Below are positions 1 to 11,400 of a stretch of DNA of 64,000 nucleotides, one piece after another (within the stretch, counting starts at the first letter, position 1; the number at the start of each line of letters is the position of its first letter). The notes beneath the pieces were generated by a model. The model saw only the letters and a list, made by a program, of their open reading frames with translations. It was not told where the DNA came from and made no database searches. The stretch is from Elysia crispata (lineage: Eukaryota; Mollusca; Gastropoda; Plakobranchidae): assembly GCA_033675545.1 (NCBI GenBank), contig JAWDGP010002181.1, positions 1 to 64,000 of the forward strand. Direction: 5' to 3'. Both the position numbers and the translations under genes were made by a program.

Positions 1-1338
1 AACCTGTCGTCCGCTTACATCTGTAAAAGTTAAAACATGAAGTTTAGAAAGAAAAAGAACGACTTGATTATTAAAAAGTCACCGTCTTTCGTGCTCAATA
101 AATAATCATGGAAAAGTATGGTTGCCTGATCTGATACAACAAAAAGGTATCAAAAGAGTTTATAAATTATTATAAAGACAGTTAAAGAAACGCTGTACGG
201 TGATAATTAAAGTAAAGATTTTTTTTAAGGAAAAGGCTATAAAGGGACATTTGTAATGTTATTTTGAAAACAAAGTATTTTTGGTTGTAAAAAAAATATA
301 CAAACAAGAATATCAACCTTTGTTATGATCATACACCAGTGCTGTGTAATAGAAAAATGATGTTAGATATAATTAAAACATTACAATATTTGATTTACTT
401 TTAAAAAAATACACAGAATATTTTTTGATTTTCTTTTTGTCTGTTTTAATTTTTTTTTTAATTCGAGAGGGGGGAGGGAGGTGCAAGATGGTACTAAAGA
501 GGTCTTTTTTTCGCACCTGTGACAATCAAGATGAACGAAAATGCCCTACGGTGACTTACAGACTTTGCAGTGAGCTGATCTGCTCTGAGCTGCTGGGCCC
601 AGTGTATTCTAAAAAGTCAATTCTACAATAACACAATTCATATAGTAATAATCAAATCTTTGCCACATTCCATACCATGAAAAAAAATAACGATTTTTTT
701 ACCTCCTACTCTTCCTCTCTCCCATTCAACTTTTATGTAAGTTTCTTGGGCTTAATTTTTAAAAATCTGTTGATCATTTGCCACTATTGCTATCTTACCT
801 CTTTTAAAGATTTTTTTTTTGTCTACATATTAGATTCTGAGAAGCAATTATTATTTTGAAGGGGATGGGGGATTGGGTTGTGGAAGGAAGTTAGGTTTAC
901 AGTTCATGAAGTTAGCTGTTTGGAAAAGAAATACTGAGCAGATCAAATAGCACACAAATAAAATGATAAAGAAAAGCCTTTGTGTCCAGTGAAAACAGCT
1001 GATAAATTGGAAAAAAAATCATTGAAATATCTGAAAGGATTTACAACTTCTAAGTTCCTTTTCCTGGATAATTTTATAAAGAAACTCCGGCATTTTGAAA
1101 TGACTGAACGGGTTAAATGGAATTCTTTGTCACCGAAAAGTGCTGCAACCAGAGAGGGACGGAAGGGTTTTATAGTTGCCAGTCAAGCCTTTTGACAAGT
1201 GAATTTTATTTACAGCCTCTCTCCTTGACGTACTGGCGAAATTGTGATAGGTGTTTATGTTTTTTTATTTGTTTGTTTCTTAATTTGCTTGCTGTGGTGC
1301 TTTTTTTTTTTTTTCAATTCATCTTGGACGCTGGTAGA
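1..1338. other. AT-rich flank without a recognisable gene
   Basis: Only short chance open frames are seen, rich in Phe, Lys and Leu from poly-A and poly-T tracts. This stretch lies 3' of the Toll-like receptor pseudogene on the minus strand. I see no exon, repeat or RNA gene that I can support. Confidence 0.5.
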
Positions 1339-1537
1339 TTAGTTAAGTGTCACATCTGCTCGCAGATTGTCTGCCAGTTTCCGCTGGAGGGCGTTCCTGT
1401 AGCATTGCTCTGGCGGATATGTGATGTATGTGGATTTCCAGATGTAGGTGGCGATGATTGACGTCATTTCCAAGGTCAAGTCTTTTAGAAAAAATAGACC
1501 ATAACTTCTTGCCCACGATTGATGGTTTCTCTCAGAT
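1339..1537 (-). pseudogene. TLR pseudogene TIR exon, C-terminal half
   Basis: Minus-strand codons first read LRETINRGQEVMVYFF. After a slip at a run of six T, they read KDLTLEMTSIIATYI and then KSTYITYPPEQ, ending at a stop at 1339. This matches the C-terminal third of animal TIR domains, including the Thr-Tyr-Ile/Leu stretch before the final helix. The usual Phe-Trp of box 3 is absent (YRNALQRKL). The acceptor is a pyrimidine tract ending CAG just upstream of 1537. The preceding TIR exon does not join to this reading frame in phase. Confidence 0.7.
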
Positions 1538-2090
1538 CTGTTTTCAGGAGAGAGAAAGCAGTATTGAAAATGCAAAAGAGGGAAAAAGGGGGGGGGGGGA
1601 AGAAAAGAGATATGGGGGTTAAAATACAAGGCTGAGATAAGTTTATACTTTAAGATTACATCAATAAAAATTAATAGGTATCTATTTCTCTAACACGGTG
1701 TAAATGCAAAAGGCTAATAATTTACTACTTATTTTTTATTAAACATGTATAGAAATTGGAGACATGATAAGAAAATGTACCTTGAAACAAGTATTCAGAT
1801 AAAATAAAGAATGAAACAGCAAATGAGAGTATTATCTATACAAAAGGTATCTGAAAAGAGTTTTCTCAACCTAGAGTCATAGATCTGAAACTATGAAGAT
1901 TTAAGTTAGAATTACCATCATCACATTGGTTAAAACAAGGCATATTGGCTAGATGATTTCCTGTCAAACAAGGTTTAAAAAGGACCTGTTTCAGTATTTA
2001 AAAAAATCCTAATGATTTTTTAAACTAAGAATGCAAATCTAGATTCCGATTGAGTGAGGTACACCCTTTCTTAAACCTATTGCTACTGAC

Positions 2091-2327
2091 CATGAGCTCG
2101 TAGTTACACCAGTGACTTCTGAGCATGTTCTTGGTGATCATGACCACAGTCTTGCGGCTTGTGGTCACTGCCAAATGGATGGAGTTGGTGATGTGAGCTC
2201 CAGCAGGGAAGCACAGACCATGCATCATGACATGGAAGTTGAACTCGTCTTGCAGTCTAGGAATAAGTTTTTGATGAAAGTTTATAGATGTGTCAAGTCT
2301 GTCTGGGTTTTCGTCAGAAGATTTGAA
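2091..2327 (-). pseudogene. TLR pseudogene TIR exon, N-terminal half
   Basis: This is a 237-base exon of exactly 79 codons. It contains LIPRLQDEFNFHV, then a degenerate box 2 (GLCFPAGAHI where RDxxPG is usual), then SRKTVVMITKNMLRSHWCNY with the box preceding YEL. This is the characteristic middle of a TIR domain. It opens after a CTTTTAG acceptor and closes before a GTCAGT donor on the minus strand. The frame is open throughout. The Arg-Asp of box 2 is replaced, unlike functional receptors. Confidence 0.8.
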
Positions 2328-4033
2328 CTAAAAGCAATGATAAAATCTGCAGATATGTTTGGTTTAGAGTGAGAAGATTGTAATTAATAGCTTTTGTCTA
2401 GTCAGCACATATGCTCCATTTTTTTCTACAAAGATAACGGGTTATAGCAATGCTAAAGTCTGTGTAAATCTTGGTTTATGTGGCGTATAAATTCAATTAC
2501 AAAGCTCAAAAATTTTTGACATTGTCGAATTTCAAGCAAATAAAATTATTGGAAATTTTGAGCTTAAACCAAAAATAAAAACTCTAACTGTGGTTGAGAT
2601 TTCATTTAGGAAGCTTGGTGAAAGTGCAGTTTCATACCCTGCTCATGAGATTTGGATGCATATAAATTCTGAAAAAAATAAAGTAAATGCTCCAAGAAAA
2701 ATTCAAAACTCATTTATTTAGAAAGTTCTTACCTAATATTGCCTTTTCCCAATGAAAACGATTCATGTCAAGCTATTTGTGTTAAATTATAGCTTTCAGC
2801 AATTTATATTATTTACATTGACTTAAGTAGTGTATCATTTTCAATTATGGACGAGTCTTTTTTCTTCATTATAAATCTCAAATTATTTTAGAATTTGATA
2901 TTTATAATTGTCTCACATGTCATGTTGTGGACGAGCTTTATTGAACAACAATCAATTCATTTTAGCACAGTAATAAACACTAAGCCTTCTGTGGAATAAT
3001 GCTTTCAAAATTTTTTTTTTAACCTTTTGTGGAATATTCCCGGAAAGTAATTTGACAATATGTGGATGTAATGACAAATTTATCTCACTTTGTTTCTGAG
3101 AACTCCTTACACTGGTTTCTCTATATGAAGGTTGTTTGAGAAACGAACAAACAGGGAGATTTTTATTGTTAGATCTACTGACCTCTTTTACAAAGCCATC
3201 TATGTCGGTCAAACTGACGAATACGTTAAAGAAACAACTGGCTGGAGTTTGAGTCTAGCCGCATAATACCAGTAACGTAGGGTCCATCTGAGAAGTCAGA
3301 AACAAGCAGAAGGCTTCATAAAAGGTTCAATATGTTATCAATTCAGAGGGAATTGTAGGAAAGAGAGTGAAAGGATTAATGGTAAAGAAGGCATAGAAAG
3401 TAGTGGGTAGAGAAAGAAAGAAGGTAAAGACGGAAAAAAGGCGTCGGGAGGTTAGTCGACCAAAAATGTAAATCTCTTGATGTGGGTGAAAGCTTTTTGT
3501 GCAATTTTTGGTTATTAAATGGGCTGTGGTATGGGATACAGTTGCTCATTTTGTCATCTGCAATTTGTTAACATTGGTTACATTTCAGTGAGTGTCACAT
3601 CATTGAAATTCAAGTTTATTTAAATGATTTTTCAATTCAATCAACCAACATTCAGTTGATATTTGATAGGTTGGTATTGATTTTAGGGGGGCTGATTATT
3701 TAAATGGATACTCCAAGTATGCAATGTTCAAATGTATTTTCTAGTTTTGCTTATAGGCTGTTCAATATTACAACTCTGGGGTTACCAAAAAATAAGAATA
3801 ATAGAAAAAGTGAAACCAATATTAATAATTGCTGTCATTAAAACACAGTTAACTATTATAATCTATATCTGCTGCTGCTATCTGACCACAAAAATGTCAT
3901 CTTCCTCTTTTACTCATAATTAACTATTCATTGGGTTTAATCTAACTGCAAAATACACATTATCGAAGTGTCGCTGAAGTGAGATGGTTTCTTGTTTTAT
4001 GTATATATGTTAATGGTCTTCATCAATAATTAC
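2328..4033 (-). other. Putative intron of the TLR pseudogene
   Basis: The interval lies between the transmembrane-encoding exon and the first TIR exon. It begins with GTAATT and ends with a pyrimidine-rich acceptor reading CTTTTAG on the minus strand. It is AT-rich with no supported exon. The usual first strand of a TIR domain is poorly represented, so a small missed or lost exon is possible. Confidence 0.5.
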
Positions 4034-4186
4034 CTGAACCTGTTGGCAAGCACTGCTGCAATAGCCAGCAATCATGGTAACGCTTATTACCACAGTGAAC
4101 AGCACCTCTTGCTGGATACACTTCCAGCACAGGACGATCACATCCGCATAACCGTTCAGCTGTTGCTCCATGCCGCAGTAGTTGTG

Positions 4187-4203
4187 CCCCCCCCCCCCCC
4201 CCC
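4187..4203. repeat. Poly-C run (17 C) in the TLR LRR cap
   Basis: The homopolymer falls in the coding region of the TLR pseudogene, just before the segment starting YCGMEQQLNGY on the minus strand, and shifts frame there. It may be a true expansion or a sequencing length error. Confidence 0.9.
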
Positions 4204-4530
4204 GGAAGGGAAGTCAAAGTCGGCCAGACCTGTGACTGAGAGCCACTGGAGAAACTCCAGGTTCTCACAGTCAGAGCTGATCAGGTTGTGGCTTAGGTTC
4301 ACCAGAGGTGGTTCTCTCCCCTTACTGATCTTGTCGATCTCACATCTCGTCTGACAGCTCAGAGATTGGATTTGGTTTTTCTGAAGGTCCAGAGTCTTCA
4401 GGTTTTTCACGTGGGCTATGGATAAGTGTCTGATGGAGTCTGTTCTGAAAAATATTTAAATTTTGCAAATTCAATAGATTTTCAAACAATTTAGGATTCA
4501 GGTGGTAGATATCATTTAGAACGAGGTTAG

Positions 4531-4540
4531 TCTTTCTAGA
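4531..4540. repeat. Target-site duplication, copy 1 (TCTTTCTAGA)
   Basis: This is identical to 5355-5364. The two copies bracket the LINE fragment, and removing the intervening 814 bases restores a leucine-rich repeat context (NLERL next to LVLNDIYHLN). Confidence 0.9.
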
Positions 4541-5354
4541 CTTACTGACTGACTTATTGCCGTGTCGCATCCCAGTTCACCGTCTGTGACGCTTCGGCAG
4601 CTTTCTCTATCCTCGCAGAGAGTTCTCTCCACTGTTTCCTGTCCTTTGCGAGCTCAGTGATTTTGGCCAGATCATCGGTTGAATGGAGTCTAAAATGGTC
4701 AATTAGTCCTAGATCTCTGTTCAGTACGATTGGGAGAGTTGTTGTCGGCCGTCCTCTTAGTTTGTGGCCATATTGGATGAAGTAGGCTCTTGTTGCTCTG
4801 TTGGCAGGATGTCGCTGTCTCTACGAAGAATATGCCCAAAGAGGTTCCACCGGGCTTTTAGAATTTGCAGCGAGAGGGGCTTTTCCTGGCATTTTTTATA
4901 CAGTGACTTATTTGTGATTTTTACTGGAAATTTAATGTTTAGGACCTTTTTCAGTTGTTTTCAGTGGAAAGCGTTTATTTTCTCTTCTTCGGTGAGAGTC
5001 AGTGCCCATGTGCTACAGTTGTATAGTAGTATGGATTTCACAAGGGACTTATAAAGTTGTATTTTGGTTGTGGTTTTGAGTTTATTTCCTTTCATCCACA
5101 CGTGGTAAAGCTTGTTGAGGGCTGCGGTGGAGAGCTGTTTTCTCCTTTCTACATCCTCGAGATCACCAATGAGTGAGCCCACTTTCTTTGCGTTTTTCCA
5201 GTCTTCCTCGTTTTTTGAAAGAGCTGTGAATTCTGTTTTGTCTGTGTTTACTTTTAGTTGGTACTTATGTAGCGTTTCTTGGATTTCGTTGATGTTAACG
5301 TAGTCCTGTCCGATAAAATCCACGTCGTCTGCGTAAGCTATCTCGTTTGGAATT
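4541..5354 (-). mobile_element. 5'-truncated LINE (reverse transcriptase C-terminal part)
   Basis: The minus strand starts inside the reverse transcriptase palm at EIAYADDVDFIG (catalytic YADD at 5324-5335). It continues through a thumb and C-terminal region with SILLYNCSTWAL, KARWNLFGHILRRD and DRKQWRELSARIEKAAEA, ending ATRQ-stop. The 3' end is a short AGTC-type tandem tail near 4541. The perfect 10-base sequence TCTTTCTAGA flanks it at 4531-4540 and 5355-5364, as expected for target-primed insertion. Only one nonsense codon (near 4960) and one single-base loss (near 4810) interrupt the reading frame, so the copy looks fairly young. The clade is not certain from this fragment. Confidence 0.9.
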
Positions 5355-5364
5355 TCTTTCTAGA
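5355..5364. repeat. Target-site duplication, copy 2 (TCTTTCTAGA)
   Basis: This is the second perfect copy of the 10-bp duplication, on the 5' side of the LINE, next to the TLR leucine-rich repeat sequence. Confidence 0.9.
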
Positions 5365-7173
5365 TTAAAAAAAAATGCAGTCACCATGATCTCTATGAAG
5401 CACTCCAGAGAGTTGGTATTGGCTGAGACAAAGATTTTGGAGGCCGTGAAAGTAATAAAAAAAAATTCACAAGATATCCTTTCCTTAAGCAAAGGTTTAT
5501 TTTTGAGAGTTTGTACTTTTTCAAGGCCTTTGATAGACCCATAAATACCTATATATATTTAATATTAAGTTAAGAATCACTAGTTTGTTTTAAGAGACTG
5601 AAAGATTATTTAGCGAGTACATCATGTTACTGGACATACTTAGTTCAGAAAGATTGGGAGGAACAGGGATTCTCTTTATGTACCAATCTTCATCTCCACT
5701 GGAAGAGACCGTTCCACTCCTTGAGGTGGTATTTCTGACACAGTTAATTAACACATTGGTGGGATACACGTAAGGAAAACCGTAGGACTTCCAGGAGCTG
5801 TCAAGTGTCAGACGGGCGAGTCCCTTCAGTTCTCTCAGATCCATAATGTAATCGCCAAATATTATTTTGTTGTTCACCAGGTTAAGATATTCAGTGTTTT
5901 GGAAAGCAATTTCAAAGCTCCCCTCTCTATGGTTTCTATCTCATTATTCATCGCGTAGAGCCTCTCTAGACCTGTGCTCTTGAAATATTGGTGAGTGCTC
6001 TTATATACAACAATACATGGTGACAACCGTGGGTTGATGCATTGCATTGTCAATGTTTTTAGGTTTCTGTTTGTAATCTGTAGGGCATCTATGTAGATAA
6101 ATCCACTTGAAAACCTTCAGTCCCTGGCAATCAGTAACAACTTCCACCTGGGTATCCAAAAGGCTGGTGAGATGATGATGTACAGTCTGCAAAACAAACA
6201 GAAACCTAAAAACATCAGAGATATCCAGATGCATAAGGGTATCGAACTCTTACACCTCAAACTGAAGGCCTACAAAGGTGCAATAAACGTATCTATAGCC
6301 AGGCATTCCCAGGTGAGTAAGTTTCTGCAACTTTTGCTAAGGATTCTAAAATGTTGCAAAAGGTATTCCATTTATGAAAAGTTATTTAATTTAGACAGCA
6401 AAATTAGAGCATAAGAGGGGTACATCAAGTTTATATCAGTGGTATTTTTTTTTTAATCCTTTGAGCCTGAGACAAACCCGGGACTCTGCCAGGGCGCTGG
6501 AAGACCAGGGACGAGTTGAGATTCTTGTCCCTCTTTATATTGAATTGTGAACAAAGATATCTGAGGGATGGCAGTCTCTCAAAGATGACGTCTGCCAGAG
6601 ATGTGATGGGCTTAAAAGATAAGCTCAGAAGTTTTAACTTTTGAAGACGCCTCGAGCGAGAGACTTGTCAGTTATGGCGTTGTGGACCAACAGCACACTT
6701 GTGATTTCCGGTGAGAGTCTGCTTGGAATGGTTCTCAGGTCACAATGCCGGCAGTCAGCTTCAGTTCCATTCACCTTACAACATTCCTCACCACCCAGTG
6801 CAGCTCGGAGGGCCTGTGATCATTCTGACGGCCAGCGTTGGTCCAGACACTTTCTGGTGGTGGCAGCAGCTCGTTATCCGCAGAACATTCTGGAAATCAT
6901 GAGTTTTCATTAAAATTCTCCCTTGAGATCATATGTGTCGACTGCAGGAAGAATTCGCCAGATGATAGCATGATGTTTCTGGTCAGAATTTTCCTCCTGA
7001 CTACCCTCAGCATTTGCGAGATCCTCAGCGCCTCTTTTCCTCCCTGGTGTGGAAACCTCCATAGACTCTAGTCCATGAAAGGCGCTCAGAGAGTAGGACA
7101 CAAACTGAAAACATGCCAGGATCAAGACAAGTTGACGCAAACCTGAAATGTCCCATATCCGTTCAGATGCCAT

Positions 7174-8400
7174 TTCTCTTCCTCCCCCAATCACCGACTG
7201 AGCTTTAGGTTCAACTTGCGATCACAATGACCCGACAATCAGGCTGACGGCCGTATGTGGGCCCTTGTCAAGTAGCATGCATCAAAATGGCCTGAAAGCA
7301 TTAACAAGAAATAATTTTATTTTAGATGCAACTAGAAATCAGGCCACACCCACAGTAAATATTGACAAATAAGCACACAAGAACTACAGAGGAACCTTTT
7401 TTGAGACACTTAACTTTTTTTCTTCTTGCAAAGACCGAAATGAAATAACTGCAATTGATAATTTAAATTTTTCCACAATTGCAGAGCTAAATTCAGAAAA
7501 CATTTTTTTTCACAATGTATTTGGCAAACTTATAAGAATAGTTACATATAACTTTGTAAGATCAGAATCTGTTTGTATATTAAATTTTTTTAAAGCACGT
7601 CATCAAGTATAAATAACACGAATTCTTGCAAGGCAAAGCACATTTTGACATTTTTTGTAGACATTTAATTATGTATATAGCAAATCATTCTCAAAACCCC
7701 TAAAAATTTACAGAATTCAAGGTAGAGATGTGTTGATCAGTAAATAAAAATGTCCAGCTCTGCAAGGTTTGCATTACGTTGAAAAAATTGAGGCTAGTTA
7801 GGTCTCTTCACATGATTTGCTGCTAAAAGTGTGAATGGTACACCTGAAAATGCAGTTTATTGATGGCAGGTCAACAGCAACAATCCTACTCCGCACAAGA
7901 CAGAAGCTAAGAATATAAGGAAAGCCACAAAAATCTTGCTGACTAAGCAATATGAGACAGCCATCTTAAAATATTTGTGTCCATTCACCACCTCTTTGTT
8001 GAAAGGTCTTTCCAATTCCAACATCAATGTTATCATCATTATCTAAGTGGGGTGTGGAATACTGGCATATTATAGCTACTGTATGATCCTTCAGTTCAGA
8101 CTAAACCTATCCAAAAATATTCATCCTGGTCAAGCCTTGAAACCCAATCTAAAGTATTGCAATAAATGTTGAAATATATTTCAGCTCAAGTCATGTTGAC
8201 ACTTCTGACATTCTGGGTTGTAGTCAGTCCTTTCAGGTAGGTATGGGTACCTAGACCTGAAGAATATGTCTGTGGCATGTTTAAAAAACATCTGCACATT
8301 CTACTAACGAATGAATGGAAGTGTAAGGGTTGTCACAAGCATGGCAGAATGGTTTCTTCCCGCAAGAGCAGGTGATATTGTTTAGGCTATATTTGGCCAA
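7174..8400. other. Intergenic sequence without a supported gene
   Basis: This is AT-rich DNA 5' of the TLR pseudogene leader. A pyrimidine- and purine-mixed stretch just above 7173 would be its old promoter, but I see no clear TATA box. A 60-residue minus-strand frame at 7857-8039 has one hydrophobic segment but no other support. Confidence 0.5.
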
Positions 8401-11400
8401 TGCAAACTCTGCTCATTACAGTTTTGTTTTTATTGATTTTTGTTCACATCTTAAGGTCAAATTTGGGTCTTAAATTGATTGAGTGATTGATGATTTGGTA
8501 TATTTTGTAAGCCTTTTCCAAAGTGAGTAGTTAGCCTTAATCTTACTGTTGCTCACAATCACAGTTAAGACCGTATGGTTCATATAGAGAAGTTAAAGTG
8601 CAAAAAGGTGCTTTTGATCTTCTCTGTAAATAATTCCTAATTCTCTCAACTAGGAAAACTGTAATGATAGAGGCATACATACCGATTTCCAGCAGGGAAA
8701 AACATTATTAAAAAATGTTTAATAGTGAAGATGTTGAGTCAAAAATAGCCAAAATAAAAAGTGGTTTCATATTACTACGCCGATTGTCAGATCCCATGTC
8801 TCCATATTGTGACAAATTAGGTGCTTGTTGCAGTCTCTTTTTTACTATTTGATTATTTTGATCAATTCTTAAGGTTCTCTTAATTTTAACTTATGAACCA
8901 GCTTAAATATAGGTGAAAAGCCATGTTCTCAGCACAACTGGCTTTGCGAACTTATCCACATTACTACAGCCTTGAGAAGCAATAAGGATTGCAAAAACAT
9001 ATCTGCCCAGAAGGCAGTGAATGCTAGTATTATAGAAAAAGTTTTTAGAATAAAAAAAAGTAACGTAATTATTCAAAACAAGAAGAATGGAAAATGCCTA
9101 AAAGGACCTGGAAAAAAAAGAGCCCATGCAACATAATAAGAATGAAATCGGTGAAGAACTTGTCTGCATTCTCATTGCCTTGAATATTAACAATTATGAA
9201 CATCCAACTAATAATTTTAGACTGATTCACTATGGAAACCTTCAATGTTGAGAAGAAAATGATCGTCAGACCAAAAGAAACCAAGAGAGATAAGTGACAT
9301 TTTTCTCAGAAATCATATTCAAGAGAGCTGATGATTTGTAATTTATTGCCTATAAAAAGTTTCATAAAAGTCACTAAAAAGAGGGAGTTGAAATGAAGCT
9401 TTCTGGGGTTGAAAACGGCTCCAGCAGTTTTGATTGATTTAAAATGTTTTCAAAGCTCAATCATCAGCATAGATGTCAAGGTTTTTTCAGTTACTTGGTT
9501 CTCATTCTTGTTCAGACTAAAATGAAACATCAAAATATCAAATGTTTTATTCAGTTGATTATCTTTTTGGCTGAAGGGGATATTGCAGTAAACAGTAACA
9601 GCTGGAGAATGTCTTTACAAACACAATCATTATTTATGAATTGGCATCATTGAGTTTTGACAACCTGAAGGAAAGAGTAAATCAGCATAAAAAATATGGA
9701 TCTGTTATTTTGGCAGAGAACACTGGCATAGATAAACTTAATACTGTGGAGCAAAAATGTTTTAATGAATCAAATGCAAAAGAAGAAGCCTAAAAGGTAT
9801 TTTGAGAACCTGAAAAAGAAGACCTAATACAAAAGAAAAAAATGGGAAAAGGACACTGAAAAGCCTGTGACAGTAAGAGCAAATACGTCAAGGGGAGATG
9901 GTGATTACTAGGTGGAAGCTGTTTGATGGTAATCAATCATGTAATCCAAAGAGCTAGTGGAAAAAAGGTTTAGAAATGAAGGTTACATAAACAAAATGCA
10001 GATGATGTAACATGAAAGTTTGGATGTATAGTTGTTTGCAAAATATTCAAGAAATTCCAAAGATGATGAAGAAGTTGTTTTACATTAATTATGAGAGACA
10101 AGGAAATGGAGGCCTCCAGATAACGCTTTTGGTATTTTGTTATGGAATTGGGTTGAATCTACAAAATACCTTAGTGTCTATTCTTTTTTGATTGCTTGAG
10201 CGATAGGAAAATTTACAAGTCCACCGCGTGTTAAATTGTCCCAGCTTCCACTGTGGTAACTAACCAGCCAGATGTTAATGCTTTAATTCTTAAAGCAAAT
10301 GGGTAAAGAATCAATCAAATAGATTAAGGTCCCATACAATTGTAGTCAGGTGATGTCCTTTTTGGAAAAAACAGTTTTTTACCATTATCTTGTAAAATCC
10401 CCTGCATGCAGGATTTTTTATACATTTTGATTAGAACATGTTTGACAGTGAAAAGGCTGTTGCAATCAGAGGCATCATTGTCATTGACACTTTTGATTGA
10501 GTAAATATGAATTTTTTTTATAATCACAATCAACAGGTATCACTGGTGCGCTGGCACATCTTGATAAACTTAGAACAGGACAGTATCTCAAGATAGATGT
10601 GGACCACAAAAAAATAAAAAATCCCCATCCTCTCAGCTTGGAATAACCTTAATAAAAGAGGCGCAACTTTTTGGAAAGGCATATATTTTCAGCAGCTTAA
10701 AGCATTCTTCTAAAATATGTGTAACAGTGTAAATGCTTGACTTGACGATTGGAGAAGACCAATTTCTTTCTGAGCTGATGATTGTCTGTTCCTTTACCTC
10801 ATATTGTGATCAATTCTTTTGCCCTTTGATGAACTTTCAAGGTTCTCATTTTTTATTTTGAAGGTTTTTACACAGTTCTTCAAAGTTTGGTTTTCCAGTT
10901 TTGACTATCTTAAACATCAGTGAAAAACCATGTCCCACAGCGGAACTGCCTTTACAACCTTATCCGTATTTCATGGTCTTAAGAAATCAACATTAACACA
11001 TAAACCTGTCCAGGAAAGTAACTGGGGGCATGGTCAAACTTTTTAGAACTGCAAAAGTGAAGAAAATATTCAACCCAAGAATAACAGAGAAGTCTAAAGA
11101 GATCTCATAAAGAAGAGCTAATGCAGAATAAAAAGAGGGAAATATAGGTGGACAACTATGATTCTTTGCAGAACTGTTTTTGCCCTAGCATCTGCAGAAG
11201 TTCTTAAACAAATGCAGTTGATATTCATGAATTGGCATCGTAGAGTTTGGAAATCTGAAGGAAAGAATAAATCAGTTTGAAGATATGGATCTATCAAGAT
11301 GACAGAGAGGGCTGGCACAGACAAAACTTTTGAACCGTTACTTGTAAAAGCACTGCCAAAGAAACCAAAAAGACATTTTCAGGGCTTTAAAAATTAGAGG

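Larger units (their letters stand above)
1339..7173 (-). pseudogene. Toll-like receptor pseudogene (signal peptide, LRRs, TM, TIR)
   Basis: Read on the minus strand from 7173, the order of a Toll-like receptor is visible. There is a hydrophobic leader (MASERIW then LVLILACFQFVSYSLSA), an LRR N-cap with CCKVNGTEADC followed by RTIPSRL, and several leucine-rich repeats (for example LKLLSLSFKPITSLADVIF and GLERLYAMNNEIETI). A C-terminal LRR piece, a transmembrane segment and, after an intron, a TIR domain in two exons follow. Such receptors sense microbial ligands outside the cell and signal through TIR contacts inside. The copy is broken: the ectodomain changes frame several times, a 17-C run interrupts the LRR C-cap, and an 814-bp LINE sits inside one repeat. 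The TIR exons do not join in phase, and the last one slips at a T run. Some slips at homopolymers could be assembly errors, but the LINE is real disruption. Family is clear; the pseudogene call is strong. Confidence 0.85.
4034..7173 (-). pseudogene. TLR pseudogene exon 1: leader, LRR ectodomain, TM
   Basis: This is the long first coding exon. The leader starts at the ATG at 7171-7173. LRR consensus fragments recur at about 6650-6500, 6000-5600, 5400-5365 and, beyond the LINE, 4530-4250. The segment nearest 4034 reads GMEQQLNGYADVIVLCWKCI followed by a hydrophobic LFTVVISVTMIAGYC, fitting the end of an LRR cap plus a single transmembrane helix. The exon ends at 4034 before a minus-strand GTAATT donor. 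Frame changes occur near 6635, 5900, 5365 and across the C run at 4187-4203. Confidence 0.75.
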
